DNA from: Deltaproteobacteria bacterium
GTDB taxonomy: Bacteria > Desulfobacterota > Desulfomonilia > Desulfomonilales > Desulfomonilaceae
Assembly: GCA_021777225.1 (NCBI GenBank)
Contig: JAJYDQ010000020.1
Span: 1-56,222 of the forward strand
Length of the DNA: 56,222 nucleotides
Direction: 5' to 3'
The translations under genes and the position numbers were made by a program. Every line of letters begins with the position of its first letter. Position 1 is the first letter of the stretch. This document shows positions 17,284-26,101 of this stretch, in pieces. The notes beneath the pieces are model-generated. The model worked only from the letters and a program-made list of their open reading frames with translations. It was not told the DNA's origin and searched no databases.

Positions 17284-18138
17284 ATGAAATTCGCTTTTAG
17301 CTCCAATGCGTTCCTTCGGCACAACCTAATCGAGACAATTAGAATCGTTTCACGCTTAGGATACGAAGGAATCGAGATAATGGCCGATGTCCCACACGCT
17401 TTCCCGCTTCATCTGACCGATGAGGACATCACTTCAATTCGCAATACGCTAGCTGATGAGGGGCTTTCAATATCAAACATTAATGCATTCATGCATAACG
17501 CGGACGGAGACACTTATCATCCCTCCTGGATTGAAAAGGACCTTGCCATGAGGGAAAAGCGAATTGACTACACTCTCAGATGTATAGATCTTGCTGAAAA
17601 ACTAGGGGCGCGAAATATATCTACTGAACCTGGAGGTCCGCTAGACGGAATTAGTCCGGAGGAAGGCCTCCGACTTTATAGAGAAGGTTTGATGGCAGTG
17701 GAAGGCACGGCAAGGGGAAAAGGCATAAAGATACTGATAGAGCCTGAGCCTGGTCTGTTGGTGGAAAATAGCGCCCAGTTTCTGGATCTTTTCGAAGACT
17801 TGGACCCGACCGTTTTCGGCATCAACTTTGACGTCGGTCATTTCTTTTGTGTAAATGAAAATCCATCTCAGCTCATCCTCAGCATGAAAGACTACATTCA
17901 CCATTTCCACCTTGAAGACATAGCGGCCACCAGGGCGCACCATCATCTCATGTTGGGCCATGGCGCCATAGATTTATGCAAGATATTGAATACCATCGAA
18001 GAAATAGGCTACCAAGGTTTTGTGACAGTGGAACTTTATACCTACGAACATGCTCCGGAGGACGCTGCGCTGGGGGCTATTCAGTATCTTGAGAAATGGA
18101 GAAAACAGAATTTTCCCACTGATTCCGCTCGCCCCTAA
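17284..18138 (+). CDS. Sugar phosphate isomerase/epimerase-like TIM barrel, copy 2
   Basis: 284 aa, paralogue of the preceding gene. Matching blocks are YEGIEIMADVPH, ISNINAFM, ILIEPEPGLLVEN, NFDVGHFF, HFHLEDIA and MLGHGAIDL. Both copies keep the probable metal ligands, so both should be active. They differ in the region following NIN(A), which often sets substrate choice. The last 62 bases overlap the 3' end of the convergent ABC ATPase gene. Confidence 0.87.
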   Translation: MKFAFSSNAFLRHNLIETIRIVSRLGYEGIEIMADVPHAFPLHLTDEDITSIRNTLADEGLSISNINAFMHNADGDTYHPSWIEKDLAMREKRIDYTLRCIDLAEKLGARNISTEPGGPLDGISPEEGLRLYREGLMAVEGTARGKGIKILIEPEPGLLVENSAQFLDLFEDLDPTVFGINFDVGHFFCVNENPSQLILSMKDYIHHFHLEDIAATRAHHHLMLGHGAIDLCKILNTIEEIGYQGFVTVELYTYEHAPEDAALGAIQYLEKWRKQNFPTDSARP

Positions 18139-19597
18139 AAATCATCCGGCCACTTCGCAATATGGCAACATGAGATAAGAAAGGCCACATTTCCTTGTGA
18201 TCATGAGTTACGTATATAACGTTGGTCCCTTCTTCGATCACCTGATTGACTGCTTTCCAAACATCGTTTTTGGCTTTGTTATCAAGGCCGGTTGTGGGCT
18301 CGTCGAGAATCAGGAGCCTTGGATTGGTCACCAAAGCCCTCATTATCAGTAACATTCGAATTTGGCCATAAGAGAAAGCCCAGATCTGCCGGTTTTCGAT
18401 CCCCAGCATATCAAGCTTCTTAAACCATGACTGGGCGGTTAAAATTTGTTCCTCTGAAGGCTCATGAGGGAGCCCAACACTCCCATAGAACCCGGAAAGA
18501 ACCATTTCAAGGGCGGTTTGACTCAACATGTGTTCAGCCTGGAAGTCCGGCGTGACCAGACTTATGCGTCGTCTGATCTCGTCAATGGTTTGAATACCAC
18601 CTTTGCCAAATCTTCGAATCACACCTCCCCATACCGGTCGCTTTTCTCCGACGATCAGTTTGAGTAATGTAGTCTTTCCCGAACCATTTGGACCCAACAA
18701 GGCCCAATTTTCGCCATTTCTGACCGTCCAGTCTATTTTTTTTAGGATATAACTGCCGCCTAACGCTATATCGACTTTTTCCATTTCAATTAACGGTGGG
18801 GCCGCGTTAATATTCTCAAATTTCGATATCGTGGTATTTTTACGACCCTGGTGCGTGTTTTTTGGTGATCTGTCTCTAATTATAGATCCTTTCGCCCTCG
18901 GGCCACATGCGATAATTCTTCCGGATTCAAGAGTTAATAAATTGTTAATGGCATTGGGGATTTCTTCAACATTGTGTGCAGCGCAGATTATTTGTGTTCC
19001 CTGTTCAGCCACCGTTTCAATCAAACTCAACGCCCTTTCCTTCGATCCTACGTCCAGCCCTGCGCAGAGTTCATCGATAAATAGAATGTCGGGTTTGTGA
19101 ACCAAAGCCCTGGCTATTAAAAGCTTTTTGGCTTCTCCGAACGACATGGTAAGTATGCGCCGATCTGACAACTCCTCCAAACCAAGCATAGCCAACGCTT
19201 CCTGAGAGCGGTTTAGCATTGAGTCAGTAGGCTTTTCATAGAGAAACGCCGTTCTATTAAAACCAGTGCAAACCACCTCCAAACCGGTAAGGTCCCATCC
19301 GTGACTTCTATATCTGTCAAGAAGGTCTGTAGATACTGCTCCAGTTTTTTCATAAAACCCAATTGGCCCTGTTTGAGGTTTGCCGTTCAAGTGATAAAGA
19401 CGTCGACCACATTGAGGAGCAGGCCAGATATCTCCACGGACGAGGTTTAGAAAAGTGGTTTTCCCCGCGCCGTTACTTCCGGTCACCGCCCAATTCTCAC
19501 CAGAACGCAGCACCCAATTTATATCCGATAACAGGAATGTGTTCCCTTTCCTGACACAGACCTGAAAAAGCTCAACCACAATTTCCTTTGAATCCAT
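18077..19597 (-). CDS. Two-domain ABC ATPase (ModF-like)
   Basis: 506 aa with two ATPase domains and no membrane segment. Domain 1 has Walker A GSNGAGKTTF, signature MSFGEAKKLL and Walker B ILFIDELCAGLD. Domain 2 has GPNGSGKTTLL, SYGQIRMLL and LLILDEPTTGLD. The arrangement resembles ModF/PhrA-type proteins, but no permease or binding protein lies nearby and the function of that group is poorly known. The ATG at 19597 follows AAAGGA; a TTG at 19612 is the alternative. Both signature motifs are variants of LSGGQ (SFGE, SYGQ). Confidence 0.88.
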   Translation of the reverse strand: MDSKEIVVELFQVCVRKGNTFLLSDINWVLRSGENWAVTGSNGAGKTTFLNLVRGDIWPAPQCGRRLYHLNGKPQTGPIGFYEKTGAVSTDLLDRYRSHGWDLTGLEVVCTGFNRTAFLYEKPTDSMLNRSQEALAMLGLEELSDRRILTMSFGEAKKLLIARALVHKPDILFIDELCAGLDVGSKERALSLIETVAEQGTQIICAAHNVEEIPNAINNLLTLESGRIIACGPRAKGSIIRDRSPKNTHQGRKNTTISKFENINAAPPLIEMEKVDIALGGSYILKKIDWTVRNGENWALLGPNGSGKTTLLKLIVGEKRPVWGGVIRRFGKGGIQTIDEIRRRISLVTPDFQAEHMLSQTALEMVLSGFYGSVGLPHEPSEEQILTAQSWFKKLDMLGIENRQIWAFSYGQIRMLLIMRALVTNPRLLILDEPTTGLDNKAKNDVWKAVNQVIEEGTNVIYVTHDHKEMWPFLSHVAILRSGRMIFRGERNQWENSVFSISQDTE

Positions 19598-19842
19598 ATA
19601 TATCCTTTCCAACTAGTATTCTTGTCCTGGACGCCAAATTTGTATATTGTGAAGTTACGGTAAAAAAATCAACAGGCGCGAAAATTGCCGACTGCTCTAT
19701 AGGTTTCGCCACATCGAGCATGGTTGATCCTTTGGGTGTCTATGATGTATGGTGGTCACAGACTTTAAACAGCGAGAGCGGTTAGCTGATTAAAACTTGA
19801 AAAGTCGGCGCTTAAAATTGACAACTCAAGAAGGGTAAGAAA

Positions 19843-20241
19843 ATGATAGCTATCAAAGCAAGTGATGTAGAAGAAACGAAGGTAGGCGCCATTCCCTACA
19901 AAGGCATTACATCATATGCCAAAGATGTTGGCATACGCTGGTTATCGAAGGTTGGTCAGGACGCGCAGGGCGCTCCAACGTACGGTCTCAGGCTGTTCAC
20001 AGTTGGCCCGAACGGGGAAATCCCCACTCACAATCATGCCTATGAACAAACAATGTACATAATTTCAGGTCAATTTGAGTGTTGGGATGCGGACTTGGAT
20101 ACCGGAAAAATTCTTGACAAGAAAATTTGTGGACCCGGTGACATGGTTTATATAAGAACCATGGAACCCCATGGGATGCGAAACGTGAGCGCCGATAATT
20201 CCGGCCAGTTCCTTTGTTGCATCTGCACTTTGGGGACGTGA
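19843..20241 (+). CDS. Cupin domain protein
   Basis: 132 aa, a single conserved cupin barrel. Motif 1 is HNHAYEQTMYIISGQFE, with two His and one Glu as metal ligands, and motif 2 is GDMVYIRTMEPHGMRN. Its role is unknown; such proteins bind a metal and act as small enzymes or sensors. The stop is only two bases from the ATG of the glutaredoxin-like gene, so the two are translated as a pair. Confidence 0.85.
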   Translation: MIAIKASDVEETKVGAIPYKGITSYAKDVGIRWLSKVGQDAQGAPTYGLRLFTVGPNGEIPTHNHAYEQTMYIISGQFECWDADLDTGKILDKKICGPGDMVYIRTMEPHGMRNVSADNSGQFLCCICTLGT

Positions 20242-20243
20242 AA

Positions 20244-20492
20244 ATGGAAGCCAAGGTGGGGCATTTGACAATGTATGGGGCCAAATGGTGCCCGGACGCC
20301 AAAAGAGCGAGAAAATTCCTGGATGATCGCGGGATTAAATATGAATGGCATGATATTGATGAAGAAGAAGGGGCAAGGGAATTTGTCATCAAAGTGAACG
20401 GGAGATTTGTAATCCCAACACTGCTTCTTCCTGATGGATCCAAAATGACCGAACCATCGAACGAAGAACTCTCCAATAAATTTGGTGTGTAA
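20244..20492 (+). CDS. Monothiol glutaredoxin-like thioredoxin-fold protein
   Basis: 82 aa. A beta-alpha-beta start (LTMYGAKWCPDAKRARKFLDD) gives a single Cys in the CPDA position, and the cis-proline loop is VIPTLL. With only one active-site Cys it would work as a monothiol oxidoreductase or a carrier. The ATG at 20244 is used because GGGGA lies eight bases before it. An upstream TTG would overlap the cupin gene. Confidence 0.83.
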   Translation: MEAKVGHLTMYGAKWCPDAKRARKFLDDRGIKYEWHDIDEEEGAREFVIKVNGRFVIPTLLLPDGSKMTEPSNEELSNKFGV

Positions 20493-20525
20493 ATCCCTGG
20501 CCTCCTATCTTGTGGCCATTGAGGT

Positions 20526-21645
20526 TTAATCATGATTGTTGGAAGCCTTTTCTCTGGCTTCAAACAGTAAAAATTCGTTTATCAGCTTATTAATATCCCC
20601 ATCGAGTACTGCCTGAACATTACCAATCTCGCAGTTGGTCCTGTGATCTTTTACCATCTGGTAGGGTTGGAGCACGTAAGACCTGATCTGCGAACCCCAT
20701 GCAATATCCTTCTTCCCCTTGTGCAAGGTATCTTTCTCGGCTCTTTTCTTTTCCAGTTCCATATCGTAAAGTCGGGACCGGAGTATTTTCATGGCCATGG
20801 CCTTATTCTTGTGCTGCGAGCGTTCATTTTGGCATTGGACTACAATATTTGTAGGTAAATGAGTGATCCTTACAGCCGAGTCTGTCTTGTTAATGTGCTG
20901 ACCGCCAGCCCCAGAAGCCCGATAGGTGTCTATTTTAAGGTCACCCTCGTTGATCTCGATTTCTACATCATCGTCAGCGCTAGGGTAAACAAACAGGGCG
21001 GCAAATGAAGTGTGGCGTCGAGAATTAGCGTCAAACGGTGAAATCCTGACAAGGCGATGGATCCCCATCTCGGCCTTTAGTCTGCCATAGGCGTATTCTC
21101 CATCGACGGAAAATGTGACGGATTTCATACCGGCCTCCTCACCAGGGAGTGAGTCCATAATTTCAGCCTTGTATCCCTCAATTTCAGCCCATCTCAAATA
21201 CATACGAAGCAACATCTCGGTCCAGTCCTGAGCTTCTGTTCCACCTGCGCCAGCGTGTATTTCGACTATAGCTGAACCGGAGTCTTCAAGTTGAGTGAAC
21301 AGACGTTGAACCTCTATTTCCCGAATATCATTTTCGAGTTTGGAAATATTTTCCTGAACCTCTTTAAGAACGGATTGGTCATCCTCTTCAATTGCAAGCT
21401 CCAGGAGCGCTTCGGTATCTTCAATATTTCTGTCAAGCCCCCGGTAATTATGCAATATTTTAGCAATTTGTTTTTGCTCGCGTAAAACGTCTTTCGCCTG
21501 ACCAGGGCTGTTCCAAAATCCTTCGTTGGACTGGGTTTTTTCAATTTCATCTAGTCGAGAAATCTTGTTATCTAGGTCAAAGATAACCTCGGAGGTTCGA
21601 TTGCCTCTGTCTTATTTCCGCCAGTTTTTGTTCAAGTTCAAACAT
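20526..21645 (-). CDS. prfB: Peptide chain release factor 2 (with +1 programmed frameshift)
   Basis: After a +1 shift the product is 372 aa, the normal RF2 length. The zero frame starts at the ATG at 21645, behind a strong AGGAGGT. It encodes 22 residues ending in LRGYL and stops at an in-frame TGA (21577-21579). Skipping one T continues with DLDNKISRLDEIEK and the rest of RF2. The stop-codon recognition tripeptide SPF lies in RISPFDANSRRHTS, and the peptidyl-release GGQ lies in SGAGGQHINKTDS. A start at 21455 alone would lose the N-terminal domain. The start overlaps the 3' end of the YhaM-like gene by eight bases. Confidence 0.96.
21573..21592 (-). promoter_or_regulatory. RF2 autoregulatory +1 frameshift site
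   Basis: On the minus strand the sequence reads GAGGT-TAT-CTT-TGA-C. CTT-TGA-C is the conserved slip site: when RF2 is scarce the ribosome pauses at TGA and shifts +1. The GAGGT placed just before it acts as the internal Shine-Dalgarno-like stimulator. It differs from the E. coli AGGGGG only in strength. Confidence 0.95.
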
Positions 21646-22609
21646 CTTCTACCTCCTGAGGCGTTGGGATCACACCGGAATAGGCGCGCCCCTCAAGCCA
21701 TTTATTGTATTGTGAGAAGCCTTCGGAATCTACCGATAACAGGGCCTCATCAATTATCTTTAGTCTGGAATCCAGGTTGTCGACAAAATGGATTAATATA
21801 GCTTCCCGTGTAAATGGCCTTACCGGCGCCCCAAATCCTGGCTCGCCATGATGTGAGAGAAGGATGTGTTCAAGATCTGTTAACCATGGTTCATTTTCCA
21901 GTCCCAATTCCAGAGCGACCTCATAGAGGAAAGTTACACCCAAGGTTATATGTCCTATCAACCTTCCATCTGTGGTTCGTCTTCGGGCATCGATGGCCAT
22001 TTCTCGCAATTTGCCGATGTCATGAAGTATTGCCCCTGAAATTGCCATGGAACGATTTATTTTGGGCTCGATTTCCAGAATGGCCAGGACTTTTTGAGTC
22101 ACAGACCATGTGTGTTCAATCAGTCCACCCCTGTAAGCGTGATGAACCATCATGGCAGCGGGCGCTCTCTTGAATTGATTCGCAATCCTCTCAAGTATCT
22201 CTTTAACATAATTTGACAATTCCAAAGGATCAAGTGTTTCCGTCAGAACTATCAATTCCTCATAAAGTTCATCAACATTGTATTGAGTTGATTTGATAAC
22301 ATCAGAAACGTTGGGGACTTCGTTCTCGTCAGCTTTTCTAATCTTTTCGATTATAAGTTGGCTCATGTCCCGATACATCTCAATTCGGCCCTCAACTTTT
22401 ACAATGGAGCCAATTTCGAAATCCTTGCCCCATTTTTCAAGAGCTTCCGGCCATAGTTTGGCGGATATCTCGCCAGTGGAATCCCCCAACTTCAGGTCTA
22501 GATAATCCTGACCACTTCGAGTTTTCCTCGAACTTTTCGCTCTCAATTCAAAAAACCGGAGGATTTGGTCCCCATCTTTAAATTCCTTGATAAAATAGGT
22601 TGATGTCAT
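21638..22609 (-). CDS. YhaM-like 3'-5' exoribonuclease (OB fold + HD domain)
   Basis: About 323 aa. Residues ~10-90 form an OB-fold nucleic-acid domain (DYLDLKLGDSTGEISAKLWPE). Residues ~150-310 form an HD phosphohydrolase domain with HHAYRGGLIEHTWSV, ILHDIGKLREM, IGHITLG and LSHHGEPGFG. This is the YhaM/CBF1 architecture, a Mn-dependent 3'-5' exonuclease. The ATG at 22609 matches the family start; a GTG at 22636 is the alternative. It is coupled with prfB by an eight-base overlap. Confidence 0.88.
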   Translation of the reverse strand: MTSTYFIKEFKDGDQILRFFELRAKSSRKTRSGQDYLDLKLGDSTGEISAKLWPEALEKWGKDFEIGSIVKVEGRIEMYRDMSQLIIEKIRKADENEVPNVSDVIKSTQYNVDELYEELIVLTETLDPLELSNYVKEILERIANQFKRAPAAMMVHHAYRGGLIEHTWSVTQKVLAILEIEPKINRSMAISGAILHDIGKLREMAIDARRRTTDGRLIGHITLGVTFLYEVALELGLENEPWLTDLEHILLSHHGEPGFGAPVRPFTREAILIHFVDNLDSRLKIIDEALLSVDSEGFSQYNKWLEGRAYSGVIPTPQEVEDV

Positions 22610-22730
22610 CAGTTCACCAATTCGATAAGAATGCACGTTGGTCTTGAATTATCGTCTGAACAGGTTTGTCTATCAGGCTAAATGGAGCGATTGATCCGAG
22701 ATTCAAATCAATTGTTTTCACAAGGAGAGT

Positions 22731-25112
22731 TCAATGCCGAGTGGTCCGCGTCCTGACATTGGCGCTTATTAAAGAAGCTTCTCTTTTGTTGAGAGCGTCC
22801 AATGATTTTTCCATGAAGTCGGGAATATTTATGTTTTTCCCCCCGTGCAGAATTGCATAAATTTCACCCAGAATAGGTGGATGGAAACCCCGTTGGGCTG
22901 CGATCCTTTTGGCAAAGCGGGACGCTTCAAAACCTTCTACCGCTATCATCTTTTTTCTGTATTGTTCCAATAAAACTTTAGCCGGTCTCCCTTTGCCCTG
23001 TTTCTCATCCATCTGTGCGAGATCACGCCCAAAACTAGAAGACCGCCCCCCACGACAAGTAGCCAGCAAGTCAGCCATCCATACCTGACTCTCTGCGTCA
23101 AATGTTTCCGGGGACGCGCCGAGGAGCGCTCCGAAGTCCCTGATTTCGGCGGTCACAAGCGTTGCGTAAGTCGCTAGGAAATTTTCCGGCGCCAACTTTG
23201 ATCCCTCAAGTATACCATACCCGATTGCATAAACGTTTTTTAGCGCAGCGGCCAGTGTGGTCCCGATGACATCGCCCGAGTAAACAACTCGAAACAGAGG
23301 AGTTTCAATTAACGGTTTGAGTCGTTCGAAGGTCTCAAAATGATCGCAGGCGATTTGAGTCACACCAGCGCCCCCGTGGATGATTTCATGAGCCAAATTT
23401 GCACCGGAGAGTACAGAGATACGCATTCTTTTTCCAAGTCGCTCGAGTTCCTCTCTTACTGTCTGACAAGGCAACAATCCGGTTTCAGGAATGAAGCCCT
23501 TGGTAGCTAGAACAAGGTCGCTTCCCTCCGGCGCCAATTCCAGAATCTTAGTCATTGTAGAATAGAAATACTTGCTGGGAGTCACCAAGAGAATAAGAGA
23601 AGTGTCCCCTATCGCCGCAATGATGTCGGATTCTGGTCGTACCGACCTGGGAATGATGACATCCTTAAAAATCCACGGATGTTTTCGTTCAACTGTCAGT
23701 TTCTCAATTATTTCTTCCCTGGAATCGTACAGAATGAGCGCATGTTCGGAGAGTTCACTCTTTTTAAGGAGATTTCCCCCTATGTGCAAGGCCAATGTAT
23801 ATCCCCAAGCCCCTGCGTTGACGACCGTCAGCGTGTTACGGCCCCGGAGCGGATAAATACGGCGATCAGCGTGATATGCGTAAAAATTTAGCAAAGAAAC
23901 GTTTCGAGGCAAATAATAGCGTCTCCAGACAGACCAGGCAATCGCCCTCCGGCCTGACAAGACCTTTAATCCTTGTCGAGTGGCCTGCTCGAGGTCCGAA
24001 GTGATCAGTGGATGAAAAGGCGGCGTCTTCCTATAGCGTGTCTTAAAGAAAGCGTTCGTGTTTTCAACTTCTTCAATCACTTTTTCATGTAACTTTTTCC
24101 TGTCGATTCTCTCAAAACCCTGAATAGATTTTGCAACAAGCTGAGAAGGATGAATGACCTTGTTTCTGGCGATTTCTTCAATTGCCCGATGAGAAATTCT
24201 TTGAAGGGAGAGAGAATTGTCATCGGCAAGTTCAAAAGGTTCACCGAGTGTTGTTGCTACGTCTCCAAAGATACCTTCTATCCTCTTGATAGCTTTGTCT
24301 GTAGACCCAAGTCCCAAAACAAACGGAATCAACATTGCCCGTCTTTTTGGAAACATGGACAATACAGGGAAAAACCACGGAGAACTAAGATAACTATCTT
24401 CCGGTATGATTGAATAAGAAATGGAAACAGGAATCATCAGCGCTTTACCGGTTGCTTTCACCCCGGCGATCACGCCATGAGGCACGTAAGGCTCCCTAAG
24501 CACTCCATCCCTTGATCGCACCGTATAACGGCTAGTTCTGGCATATAGGGTCTGAACTTCTCCGGCTTCTGCAAGGGCAGCGCAGAACCATGAATATGCT
24601 CGATGCTGAACAGGTGAGAATGTTTTCTGGACCTCCAGTGTCCGAAACGCCTTAAGCCAGTTTGCGACCCATCCAGTTGTAATGCCCCCGGAAACGTGAG
24701 TAACCGGTATTGGCAATCCCATTCTATTCAATAGCTCCGAAGTGTGCGCGTAATCAAAATAAGAAGAGTGATTGACAAAGAAAAAAAGTGGGCCTTTGAA
24801 CTGAAGAATTCTCTCCCTGATATGAGTGGGTGGTTGTGGAGAAATGTCCTTGAATAAAACGCCGGTCAAGAATTTTAGAAGTGAAAGCGTATTATGAAAA
24901 TTGTTTTCGTCAAATGAAACGTTTAATTCGGACAGAGCTTTTTGTAGTTCGTAATGGTCCCCTTTAGGCTCATGTTTTTGAGCTAGCGTAAGAGCACGGT
25001 TTCGTGACGCGTCTATATCTATCAGCCTTGGCCTAACACCGGAAAGACCTTTTAGAATTTTTTTGAACCCTTCATGTCTTCCAAAGACTTTTAAAAATCT
25101 TTCTAGTCGCAT
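22731..25112 (-). CDS. Fused PlsB-like acyltransferase and GpsA-like glycerol-3-phosphate dehydrogenase
   Basis: 793 aa with two enzymes in one chain. Residues ~1-400 are a PlsB-like glycerolipid acyltransferase, with the HX4D motif at H115-D120 (NHSSYFDY). Residues ~426-790 are a NAD(P)-dependent glycerol-3-phosphate dehydrogenase: AGAWGYTLALHIGGN, LATKGF, LSGANLAHE, the catalytic K625 in ALKNVYAIGYG, and the substrate loop GRSSSFGRDLAQ. The first Gly of the GxGxxG motif is Asn432. If both halves work, the protein would reduce dihydroxyacetone phosphate and acylate the product, giving lysophosphatidate. There is no frameshift or stop between domains. Confidence 0.87.
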   Translation of the reverse strand: MRLERFLKVFGRHEGFKKILKGLSGVRPRLIDIDASRNRALTLAQKHEPKGDHYELQKALSELNVSFDENNFHNTLSLLKFLTGVLFKDISPQPPTHIRERILQFKGPLFFFVNHSSYFDYAHTSELLNRMGLPIPVTHVSGGITTGWVANWLKAFRTLEVQKTFSPVQHRAYSWFCAALAEAGEVQTLYARTSRYTVRSRDGVLREPYVPHGVIAGVKATGKALMIPVSISYSIIPEDSYLSSPWFFPVLSMFPKRRAMLIPFVLGLGSTDKAIKRIEGIFGDVATTLGEPFELADDNSLSLQRISHRAIEEIARNKVIHPSQLVAKSIQGFERIDRKKLHEKVIEEVENTNAFFKTRYRKTPPFHPLITSDLEQATRQGLKVLSGRRAIAWSVWRRYYLPRNVSLLNFYAYHADRRIYPLRGRNTLTVVNAGAWGYTLALHIGGNLLKKSELSEHALILYDSREEIIEKLTVERKHPWIFKDVIIPRSVRPESDIIAAIGDTSLILLVTPSKYFYSTMTKILELAPEGSDLVLATKGFIPETGLLPCQTVREELERLGKRMRISVLSGANLAHEIIHGGAGVTQIACDHFETFERLKPLIETPLFRVVYSGDVIGTTLAAALKNVYAIGYGILEGSKLAPENFLATYATLVTAEIRDFGALLGASPETFDAESQVWMADLLATCRGGRSSSFGRDLAQMDEKQGKGRPAKVLLEQYRKKMIAVEGFEASRFAKRIAAQRGFHPPILGEIYAILHGGKNINIPDFMEKSLDALNKREASLISANVRTRTTRH

Positions 25113-25158
25113 AAGGTCAAAACCTCACATGAAGGGTCCTTATAATGTGAACGCTCAA

Positions 25159-26010
25159 TTAGTTTACTATTCCGGTAGCTGGTCGGTCCGACTCACGCGC
25201 CGGTCCCCTTGGCCCCGGTCTTTGCGGTGGTCCCGCTGGGGCTGGCCCTGGAGCAGGGACCGGGCCGGAGTCGTGTCTGACTGATGATGGCGGTTGAGCA
25301 GGCTGTTGTTGCTGCTGGGTCGGAGCAGGGGCAACAGACTGAGGAGAAGCTTCGACTGAGGAAGGAGCGCTTGGCTTTGCTTGAACAGGCGCCCCTGGAG
25401 CCCCATTTGGCTGAACATTGTTGTTTGACGCCGGCGCAGGGGTGTTGAAATGGACTGATGTCAGGACCTCGTTAAATAATTCGTGAAACTTTTCCATACT
25501 TTTGGATGGGGCCAGACATGATACCCTTATGAGGGTCTGATCGAGCTTATAAAAAACTATGACTATGTCCATCCATGTCTTGGGGCTATTTTCGTAAGCC
25601 TGAATGAAAAAATAATATGCGCCGGGGACCCCACACTTAAACTCACCTTCATCGAGGATACGCACTTCCTGCTTTTCTTTTGCCGTGCCCGTACCTTTCT
25701 GGAGGTCCGTTATACCATTTCGCAATTCCTGAAGAAAAACACTCAACTGGTCATTGACGGGCTGGTGCGCCGCAACATGTATTTTAGCCCTAAAATTGTC
25801 GGTTAGATCTGGATCTTGAAATACCACATAATAGTTACCCTGTGGCTTGTCAATCTTGATCCATGTGGCTGGATATTTGATGGAAAATCCATATTCGGCG
25901 CTGTCAAATGTTTTAAAATCAGCGGCGAAGGTGGATAGCGGAGCCAGGAAAATCAAAAAGGTCGCCACTATGGCGCATGTTTTGGTAAACTGAAAACGAT
26001 CTTTCCTCAT
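25159..26010 (-). CDS. Secreted PsbP/DUF1795-like protein with Pro/Gln-rich tail
   Basis: 283 aa from the ATG at 26010, which has AAAGGAG upstream. A signal peptide (RFQFTKTCAIVATFLIFL...TFAA) is followed by a PsbP-like domain (~30-190, opening FDSAEYGFSIKYPATWIKID). A low-complexity tail follows, rich in Pro, Gln, Ala and Ser, with about 90 residues ending in a Pro/Gly/Arg stretch. The domain is known from many bacterial envelope proteins of uncertain role. The tail may span the cell wall or bind other proteins. It lies 46 bases upstream of the acyltransferase fusion on the same strand. Confidence 0.75.
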   Translation of the reverse strand: MRKDRFQFTKTCAIVATFLIFLAPLSTFAADFKTFDSAEYGFSIKYPATWIKIDKPQGNYYVVFQDPDLTDNFRAKIHVAAHQPVNDQLSVFLQELRNGITDLQKGTGTAKEKQEVRILDEGEFKCGVPGAYYFFIQAYENSPKTWMDIVIVFYKLDQTLIRVSCLAPSKSMEKFHELFNEVLTSVHFNTPAPASNNNVQPNGAPGAPVQAKPSAPSSVEASPQSVAPAPTQQQQQPAQPPSSVRHDSGPVPAPGPAPAGPPQRPGPRGPARESDRPATGIVN

Positions 26011-26101
26011 GTGGTGTGTCTCCTTTGTCAAGGGACTGATCCGAACAGCGCGGAATGATACCAACAAAAAGTTTGCAGGGTCAAGTTTTTCTCCGGCTTT
26101 C

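Noticed and set aside
19588-19785. 65-aa frame between the ABC ATPase and cupin genes
   Set aside because: No ribosome site and no protein-like pattern; it begins inside the ABC gene's own start region.
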